A stretch of DNA of 64,000 bases from NCBI RefSeq assembly GCF_051020985.1, contig NC_134999.1, positions 26,569,160 through 26,633,159 of the forward strand, read 5' to 3'. The notes under the pieces are model-generated. The model worked only from the letters and a program-made list of their open reading frames with translations. It ran no database searches and had not been told where the DNA came from. This document shows positions 57,361-64,000 of this stretch, in pieces (position 1 is the first letter of the stretch; each line of letters opens with the position of its first letter). Position numbers and translations under genes: made by a program. Source of the DNA: Nomia melanderi. Taxonomy: Eukaryota > Arthropoda > Insecta > Hymenoptera > Halictidae.

Positions 57361-58745
57361 ATAGCAGAATTATGGGTAATAGTCAAATAATACGAAATTC
57401 TAATAGGTGACAACAGTCATTTTTGAGATATAAAAAGTAAATACAGTTAGTTGTTAAATAATACGAATTTCCATATAATTCTATTAATATAACACAACTT
57501 AAATCTGACCTTTTAATAGGTGACAACAATCATCTTTAGGACATAAGAACAACGATTACCCTCAGAGTACAGTGAACGCACGACTATAGCCACTTGTAAT
57601 AAATAATAAGTTAAAATAAAGTACCTATAGCAAGACTTTATATGATATTGATTTGTTACCTCAATAGCTTACAAGGCAAAGAAGGTACTTAAAAGGAAAA
57701 CATCTATCGTAAACAATGAATTATCAAAAAGTCAAATATATTCCTACTTTTCCCTTAACAACACATCACCATTTATTTTGTTCATTTTTTCTTTTCTTAT
57801 TTAGTAAGTCTTAAATTGGAGTTATTTGCAATTCGTCAAATACCTCTTTTGCTTTTAGAAAACAAAGTTTTTAATAAAATCAGTTAAATGAATTCAATTG
57901 ATGTTAATGAGAAAAGCTATAGTCATAGTACTTTTTAAGCCTTTGCTTGAACCTTAATTTGTAATAACGCCATTCAGCCAATCAATTCAAAGTTTTTTTT
58001 CGTAACGTCGAAGTCTTTAATGTCAGTCAATTTTATTTCAATTTTTCAGGGTAGCTTGTATTTCATTCAGTCCAACTAAGAGAGAATACGATAAAACACC
58101 GAATGACATTTCAGTGGGACTTTGTTTTGTTAGAGAAATAGGATCACTCTCGGGCAGTAGAAGTTCCAATTAAGGTAATTATACATCCCGTTTTGTGTGG
58201 TACATTTCCGGATTACACTTGTTCTAGTCGCCGTTACCGCTAGAAATATATAGCATTTCAGTAACAGTAGTGTTTTATATTAAAATAAAAGAAAAAGAAT
58301 ATTACTTTGTCTATTCCATTAAGACATTTCTGTGGTGTTATGTGTAGAATATAATATTGTTTAAATCACCAACTCGGAATAACCAAATTACTCTCAATTC
58401 TGATAAGGAGAAAATAAATTTGCAGCAAATTGCTTTTGAATAGTGAAAAGCAAATGTGTTAAATAATAAATCATGAAACAATAAAATTTCTTGGCTTATC
58501 TATGTTAAGAAATTTGACTATTTAACTCGTCTTTTCGAGAATTTAATATACTACCCAGCACAATAATGCTTCGCATTGAATGATAAATTCTTAATTGCTG
58601 TTCAACTATTAATATGATTGTTTTCTATTACTAAAGAAGTGTTTCCCACGGTAACTGACACATTAAGTTATTTATTTTCCGAAACACTGTGGTATTCCAT
58701 GTTACGACCTTTCCCCTATTAGGCGTCGTTACCCTACAGTGAGTC
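57361..58745. other. AT-rich sequence with a short dispersed duplication
   Basis: Two related blocks, taataggtgacaacaNtcatttttgagataNaa near 57398 and ttaataggtgacaacaatcatctttaggacataag near 57511, are a local direct duplication. About 58120-58260 is slightly GC-richer. No gene. Confidence 0.4.
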
Positions 58746-58749
58746 TCCT

Positions 58750-59348
58750 TGCCAACAAGAATATATGTTGGAATTACCAAGCTTTCAAACTTATATAAAC
58801 TTTATTGCAAAACAACATGTCAATATAACAAAACAATGGAACAAAATTGATATCACAAGACTATTCGTACCTATACAACTTATATTAAAAATACAATTAA
58901 TGTATTAACCCTTTGCACTCGACAATATTTTTCATTACAAATATTCATTACTTTCTGACTAAATTTTAACGATATTTTTCGCAACTAACGCAATTGCTTA
59001 TCTTATATAAATTAAGGGACAGAACTATTTTATTTCGATGTTTTATGCGTTGATACGTTACACACGGTTTAATATTGAATTTAAAACGTTATAAGTTTGA
59101 TGCGTCGAATCAGGTGACGACTGAAAGGCGCCTCTCGAGTGCAAAGGGTTAATAACTAATATTCGGTTGATCCTTGCATTTTATAATACCTTCGAGACGA
59201 TCTAAATCATCAGGCGTATGAGAGACCAATTTTATTCCTATTGACGTAAAATTACCTTTTGTTATATTGACATATTTTGCAATAAGGTATATGAGTTTGA
59301 AAGCTTCGTAATTCCAACATACATTTCTGTTGACAAAAACTTTGAAAC
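58750..59348. repeat. Fold-back repeat with about 100-bp arms, split by a family A MITE
   Basis: The left arm (about 58750-58855) and right arm (about 59240-59348) are reverse complements over most of their length (ttggaattac.aagctttcaaact, attgcaaaa, catNtcaatataacaaaa, ggaaNaaaattg). A 73-codon minus frame, 59149-59370, spans the right arm (NYEAFKLIYLIAKYVNI). The left arm read on the plus strand encodes the same CWNY.AFKLI before a stop, so an inverted duplication of a possibly coding segment is one reading. No protein family was recognised. Confidence 0.75.
58905..59152 (+). mobile_element. TTAA MITE, family A (copy 4)
   Basis: TTAA at 58905-58908 and 59149-59152; ends CCCTTTGCACTCGACAA and, inverted, CCCTTTGCACTCGAGAG; 240 bp. 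The best-preserved terminal repeats of the family; the inner palindrome has decayed (gacgactgaaaggcgcc). Confidence 0.92.
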
Positions 59349-59762
59349 TCGCATTGTAAACAAATATCAATCGTTTATATTCGACAGTTCAGGAAGCACG
59401 AATACTCCTGTGACTCGCTGTATACCAAGTCTTTGCCTAACAACAGCTTCATCGATTTCCCACGTTTTCCATTTTTCCTTTCCAGTTCGAGCGAAATAAT
59501 CTTGTGTAGCCGCAGATCACTAAATACAGGTAACTAAACGCCAAGCATCAAGTGCAATCGGATAGTATCCCGGTTCAACACTCCTGATCAATTGATCCTT
59601 TTTCTCGTGCGCGTTCCAGGCGCATCGAAAACACGACCGCGGCCAAACAACGAGCCGGACAGTTCGATACGTCAGCCTGGGACACGCTCGTTAACCAAAC
59701 AGAGTCGATTAAGCCGAGTTAAGCCGGCAGACCCGCGACTAAAGAATCAATACCTCGAAGAG
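59349..59762. promoter_or_regulatory. GC-elevated stretch, possible regulatory DNA
   Basis: CpG-rich core at 59600-59750 (acgaccgcggcc, gacccgcgact). The 60-codon plus frame 59592-59774 ends inside the next MITE and has no motif. It is bordered on the right by a TTAA element start. Confidence 0.3.
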
Positions 59763-60060
59763 TTAACCCTTTGAGGACGAATGTCGTCGTATTGGCGACA
59801 TCGGACTTTGGTATCTAGTATGGCAAGTTGCAAGACAGTAATTTCGTTATTTAACAGGTTGATTGTTGCTTTGGAACTGATAGAAGTCTCAGAGAATGTA
59901 AGTGTTCTGTTCTATGGAATGTTCTAGCGTTAATCCGATAATATAGAAATTGAAATAAAGTTAAATGAACGAAAAAGAAGAGTTTTCAATCCTCTTGTAT
60001 CATTGGCATATACATATACGCCCTATTTTGTTGATCATTATCATAAAAGAATTGAGTTTT
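59763..60060 (+). mobile_element. TTAA element, family N-like left end
   Basis: TTAA at 59763-59766 plus CCCTTTGAGGACGAATG, followed by gtcgtcgtattggcgacat, which contains a gtcg..cgac hairpin. The right end was not located. Downstream sequence to about 60000 includes weak family F blocks (aagttaaatgaacgaaaaagaag). Confidence 0.5.
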
Positions 60061-60334
60061 ATATTAAACATAATATAGAAACTATTTTCTATAATATAGA
60101 AAAAATATACCAAAAAGAACATTAGAAGTTACAAAGTGCCCATCATTACCATCAAGATTTACGAGACATTTTCCAATAGCGATAACATCAAGTTCATCAA
60201 GAAAAGCTCAAAAGCGTTGTGTCATTTGTTTACCTCAAAAGACAAGAACAGAAGCAATTTATCAGTGTGAGAACTGTGAAATAGCTTTATTCATTCAACA
60301 CTTTAAATAATATCGTACTGCACACAATAATTAA
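60061..60334. other. AT-rich sequence, nothing recognised
   Basis: No element end, repeat or open frame of note was found. Confidence 0.35.
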
Positions 60335-60529
60335 TGAACGTCATCACCACATATTTGCGATTCATTCGTTCTTATGCAAGTTTTATTATATTTTATATAT
60401 TATTTTCTATTATTTTTTCTATTTTTTATTCCTCAATGTTGAAATATGAAATTCTTTGTACTTCTTGTAATTTTTCTGCTTAAATAAAATTTTAAAGAAA
60501 TTGGTGATTCGCGGTACGATTAGTGTTAA
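60335..60529 (-). mobile_element. TTAA MITE, family F, right-end remnant
   Basis: Ends ggtgattcgcggtacgattagtg plus TTAA at 60526-60529, i.e. CACTAATCGTACCGCG when inverted. The rest is AT-rich and decayed. The TTAA is shared with the next element. Confidence 0.6.
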
Positions 60530-60748
60530 CACTAAATTTACGGAACGCGTAAATTTAACGCAAATTGAATTTTATAAACATTAGTTGGTAAACGTTTACG
60601 TCGACTCTGATTGATGCAATTACGCGAATGTGTATTCTAGCAGTCTATTTTTAAATTCCGAATTTCCAAGATCTAAGCCAACGAATATGAATTTCACTAG
60701 GAACAATATAATAAACCATACAATAAACATTCGTACACCTAGTGTTAA
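60526..60748 (+). mobile_element. TTAA MITE, family G (copy 2)
   Basis: TTAA at 60526-60529 and 60745-60748; ends CACTAAATTTACGG and, inverted, CACTAGGTGTACGAATG; 215 bp. It matches 13107-13325 along its length. Confidence 0.88.
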
Positions 60749-61308
60749 GGACAAATGCAGTGGTCATTAGCCTTTTCAGCTAGGTGCTCCATTAAGCACC
60801 TAACGTGTAATTCGTCTCGAATGGGTTAAAAGGTGCGAGAAGGCGAGGAAGGGCAGGGTGGAACTAATTATTTCGGACAAATATCGACATCGCGATGATA
60901 AGAACGGGTCTAGGTCACGTTTAACGAGAGAAGCTGGCCGTTAGTCGGCTGGTAACGAACCCCGACGAACGCCATTAACAAAAAGCACGCCTTGGACGGC
61001 CGCGCGGACGATTGGAGCCAGCAATTGGCAGGTCACGCACACTCATTCTAGCGAGACGAATGCCCAAGGCATTCGAATTGCCTTCCTTTTGTTGTTACGT
61101 GCGCTGCCTACTCATGTGACCTCGTGCGTTGTGAATGGAAAACGATTCGTTAGTTCCGCTAGAAACGAAAACCTACTCCAAATGTACGTTTTCAGCTATG
61201 AGGTGGGTGTATGCCTTCGAGAAGTGTTTTAAAAATACAACTGGAGACACATAGGGTTGAACTGTTGTCGACTCTTCACCTTACCATTCCTTTCGCAACG
61301 TGGGAATA
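60749..61308. promoter_or_regulatory. CpG-rich island and hairpin
   Basis: A perfect 8-bp stem hairpin, TAGGTGCT facing AGCACCTA, at about 60780-60801, is followed by atgggttaa near 60820 (possible TTAA-element end). 60835-61140 is GC- and CpG-rich without an open frame (cgccttggacggccgcgcggacg), a candidate regulatory region. Confidence 0.35.
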
Positions 61309-61549
61309 TTAACCCTTTGAACTCTGTAGGCTCCAATATTGCACCAGTTATAATATTAAATATTTTAATAAATCTTAAAGAAACTATCCTAAAATTATTA
61401 GATTTTCCACACATCCAAATTTTGCACTGAGAAGGAAAATAGAAGATCGATGAAATGTTATAGCATTTCTCATTTTCGCTGAGAATACTATAAAAATTAG
61501 TTGCAGTTGCTGATAGATTACAAAACAACCTGGAATGCAAATGGGTTAA
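61309..61549. mobile_element. TTAA MITE, family O
   Basis: TTAA at 61309-61312 and 61546-61549; ends CCCTTTGAACTCTGTAGG and, inverted, CCCATTTGCATTCCAGG; 233 bp. The 103-codon minus frame 61229-61540 lies across it and is not credible as a gene. Confidence 0.75.
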
Positions 61550-61811
61550 TCATTTGCGGTCGTAAGGCAAACTATGCGTGATAGAACACTTTCACCATCC
61601 TGGTGTGGTAGAAAATGAAAATGATTAAAATATAAAATTGTAAGTTGTAAATAAATGTTATAGATTCCAAATAAAAATTAAAGAATTAAAATATTTATTA
61701 TCAAAATAATTTGTGTAAAATAAAAATCTATTATTGTATTTTTGTCTAAAATTTAAAAACAAGTTGCAAACTTCATTTGTACATAAGATTAATACGACCA
61801 CAGAGGGTTAA
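61546..61811. mobile_element. TTAA MITE, family P, back to back with family O
   Basis: TTAA at 61546-61549 (shared) and 61808-61811; ends TCATTTGCGGTCGTAAG and, inverted, CCCTCTGTGGTCGTATT; 258 bp. Confidence 0.75.
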
Positions 61812-62320
61812 TTAAGTTAATTTATTATTAATAATTCGTTAGTTTCACTATGACGAAAACGTTCTCTAAAAATGTTTTCAAAAAGACGTGGGTTTAAGAC
61901 TTCGAGAAGTGCTTTAAAAACGCTACTGCTGACACGTGCAATCTGTAGTTGACACCGTACTTTATTACTTCTTCTGCTACGTGGGTGTTCTCTACTATTA
62001 ATGACTTTGTAATTAGAACAAATAGGAGTTTAATATGTATTGCTCCAATCTATGTTTATGACGATGATTTAATATTGATAGCAGATAAATGCTTTTGCAA
62101 TGATACTTAACGCGTAGAAATAATATTTTTACTATTAATGCAAGATTAAGAGAATTAACAATTTGTTTTTTAACTTTCTTGTCAGGCGATCGATAATCTA
62201 TAATAATTATAGATTTAATTATGTAATTTCATTATTATTAACAATAAATATGATCAATAATTAGAGTTTAAATCAATTTATAAATAGTAATGTATAATCC
62301 AAGAAATATATTAAGAACTA
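61812..62320. other. AT-rich sequence with a faint reverse-transcriptase-like motif
   Basis: About 62040-62108 on the plus strand reads APIYVYDDDLILIADKCFC before a stop, resembling the YADD-type active-site block of LINE reverse transcriptases (..YADDlvLia). It is only about 22 codons long and unsupported by flanking sequence, so it may be chance. Confidence 0.25.
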
Positions 62321-62321
62321 T

Positions 62322-62710
62322 TTGTTGTATCTTGAATGGAAGACAGAATTTGCCCTTTCTTCGGCAAGGATCATCTGTTCATGGATTGCACCACTGATAA
62401 TCGACTACCCTATATTTACAAAAGTACACACATGGACGTTACGTATGCGCATATGCTCCAGGATTCAATGGAGTTATATGATAGGTGATTTAGATCCGGG
62501 CACAGTTCAAAATTACTCGAGCATGAATTATTCGTGGATTTGTATCAATCAACTGACTCGTCAGTGCGGTACTTCGATGGTGAACAATATCGATTTTATG
62601 AATACGATAGGAAAGTTTCTGCGACGTCTAACGATATCGTCATTGGCCCCGACTGCTATTGCTCCACTTTGAGTCGCTTTCATTCAGCTCTGTCCCACTT
62701 ATGCTCTTAA
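62322..62710 (+). other. Coding-like segment, two competing frames, unidentified
   Basis: GC-elevated stretch. One plus frame is fully open for 116 codons (62322-62672). A second (ATG at 62336, stop at 62708-62710) is open for about 124 codons except for a single TGA at 62486-62488. It gives a hydrophilic peptide with CPFFGKDHLFMDCTTDN near its start and RYFDGEQYRFYEYDRK near residues 80-95. The second frame has the more protein-like composition. The sequence ag/gtgatt at 62483 could be a splice donor that removes the TGA. I recognise no family in either frame. Candidates are a host exon, a recently decayed gene, or chance. Confidence 0.3.
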
Positions 62711-62856
62711 CCTGTATAATTGCCAGAAAAGAATTCGAACCGATTCAGCTTCTCGCTTTCAGGTTAATCTCTCGTGAAATTTGTTTGTTATCACTGTTTC
62801 ATTTCGTCCTTTGATTACTACAAAATGTACAGCGTGTCAACAACTTTGTTGCAATG

Positions 62857-63100
62857 CAATGTGTGCCCTTATTTTTGAAAATGGTCTATATCATTTCAAG
62901 CATTAAGATTATATTTCCTTATAAGGTACACGCAACATTATAGTCGTAATATGTGAATTCTCATTTTTCAGGACTAAATATTTTCTGAAATAGCCTGTTG
63001 CATATTGTTTAATCTGTTCAAAGAAAAACCTTTAAATATCTCGAAACTAAAAATATATGACTTAGTCCACCTTCAAAACTAACGATACATTATTAGTAGT
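62857..63100 (+). repeat. Dispersed repeat V, copy 3
   Basis: Begins atgtgtgcccttatttttgaaaatggtct and continues directly into atatcatttcaagc, the empty-site version of the interrupted copy at 17.5 kb. It ends near aactaacgatacatta, next to a family D fragment. Confidence 0.8.
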
Positions 63101-63103
63101 TTT

Positions 63104-63258
63104 TACTAGTAATTCTTCTTTGTTTTGCTGTAGTTTTTCGCTAGAATATACCCTCAGTGCATTCGTACTGCGTTTGACGAGTTCACACTTCATTTTTTCA
63201 TTCTATTGTGCGCAGAGCGAGAAATTTTTTAAATTAAACTCCACAGTTAACAGATTAA
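63104..63258 (+). mobile_element. TTAA MITE, family D, right-half copy
   Basis: Family D blocks from aattcttctttgttttgct to the right end inverted CTGTTAACTGTGG, closed by TTAA at 63255-63258. The left half is missing. Confidence 0.8.
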
Positions 63259-63529
63259 TACATTGTGTACTGGTTACTTTGTAGAAAACTGGAGTTGCTG
63301 GCTGGTAATTTTCAATGAAGTCTACTCACAAAATATAAAAATTATATAAAATATAATTACATAAAATATTCTTTAAACATCTCATTGCCATTCCATAAAT
63401 TTTAAACAAATAATCAATTAAATCATCATAAAATTTAATATTTTTTTAAACGGTGTGGTAGCGAAGCTACGAAGTATTTACATATTATGTAAAAACGAAA
63501 TTTCTTGTTTCCAGTACGCAATATATTAA
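63255..63529 (+). mobile_element. TTAA MITE, family J (copy 2)
   Basis: TTAA at 63255-63258 (shared with the family D copy) and 63526-63529; ends TACATTGTGTACTGG and, inverted, TATATTGCGTACTGG; 267 bp. Confidence 0.85.
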
Positions 63530-64000
63530 AAGGATAATTATTGTATTTGCACTTTAATATGCGTCTTCTCGAAATAAATAATTGTCACCTCCAATATTTT
63601 ATTTGGTATAAAAAATGATGTACATATTATATTGTAACACAATTAATGGAACATCCTGTATACAGTGTCAAACATTTGTTCAAATACTTTTTAAATAACA
63701 AATACGCGCAACGATTAATTCTTTAACGTATATTTGATTTTCTTTATCCTTCTTTCTTCTCACATTTTCCTACAATATATTTTTCTTAATTTCAATGTAA
63801 TGTTTGAAGCTTTGCATGTAATTAAGAGCAATAAATATGACACCTTTTCATGAATAATATTGTGAGTCACTGTATATCCCGAAAACTTTTCATTAGATAC
63901 GGGAGCTTGCATACAAAGTTCATTGAGACGACATGTATTAGCAACTATTCATTATTCGTGCAATTAATAACTGTTCTAATTTCCCTAATGTGTTCTAGTT
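63530..64000. other. AT-rich sequence to the window end
   Basis: No element end, open frame or repeat was recognised. Confidence 0.35.

Noticed and set aside
61229..61540. 103-codon minus frame
   Set aside because: It lies almost wholly within a TTAA MITE and has no motif.
1..64000. CRISPR arrays, operons, ribosome-binding sites or riboswitches
   Set aside because: Composition and content are those of an insect nuclear genome. No regularly spaced repeats or prokaryotic gene organisation were seen.

Overview
The window looks like intergenic or intronic DNA from an insect nuclear genome, most likely a bee or related hymenopteran. It is strongly AT-rich. Scattered islands rich in CpG break this up, there are no bacterial-style gene arrays, and the space is dominated by short non-autonomous DNA transposons. 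I found no intact host gene that I can name. No tRNA, rRNA, CRISPR array or operon-like arrangement was seen. The organism call is inferred from composition and transposon content, not from a diagnostic gene.

The main content is a dense set of small inverted-repeat elements (MITEs) inserted at TTAA, the target signature of piggyBac-type transposition. I could delimit about 40 full or partial copies, which fall into at least 16 terminal-repeat families. Families are lettered A to R here. Starts after the TTAA include CCCTTTGCACTCGA (A), CCCTTGTCCTA (B), CACGTTGAAT (C), CCAGTTAACTG (D), CACATTGTTGACCGG (E), CACTAACCGTACCGG (F) and CACTAGAAC (I). Most complete copies are 210 to 270 bp whatever the family. 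They are often nested (7.3-8.0 kb, 6.5-7.1 kb, 24.7-25.6 kb, 38.0-38.5 kb) or placed back to back across one shared TTAA (25.2, 25.4, 60.5, 61.5 and 63.3 kb).

Other transposon remains are: a hAT-type MITE with a perfect 8-bp target duplication (34.07-34.44 kb); a Tc1-like transposase pseudogene (34.96-35.48 kb, minus); a mariner transposase C-terminus (20.41-20.51 kb, minus); a truncated Mutator-like transposase open frame of 154 codons (41.5-42.0 kb, plus); a mariner-type MITE (53.87-54.10 kb); a 0.6-kb element with TTTTTACGCG motifs (38.9-39.5 kb); several fold-back repeats (0.34, 30.8-31.5, 58.75-59.35 kb); and dispersed repeats of unknown class.

The non-repeat remainder is mostly featureless AT-rich DNA, plus islands of higher GC and CpG content at about 8.36-8.57, 10.0-10.33, 16.8-17.3, 26.33-26.8, 36.76-37.05, 38.5-38.85, 47.15-47.42, 50.95-51.6, 55.28-55.45, 59.6-59.76 and 60.83-61.14 kb. 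These are the best candidates for host regulatory DNA or unannotated exons. Two stretches, 4.28-4.87 kb (minus) and 62.32-62.71 kb (plus), read like degenerate or partial coding sequence that I could not identify. The strongest points for follow-up are the nested and shared-TTAA architecture, the family-specific palindromes next to the termini, and a pair of CGGATA/TATCCG inverted repeats in the 10.2-kb island.
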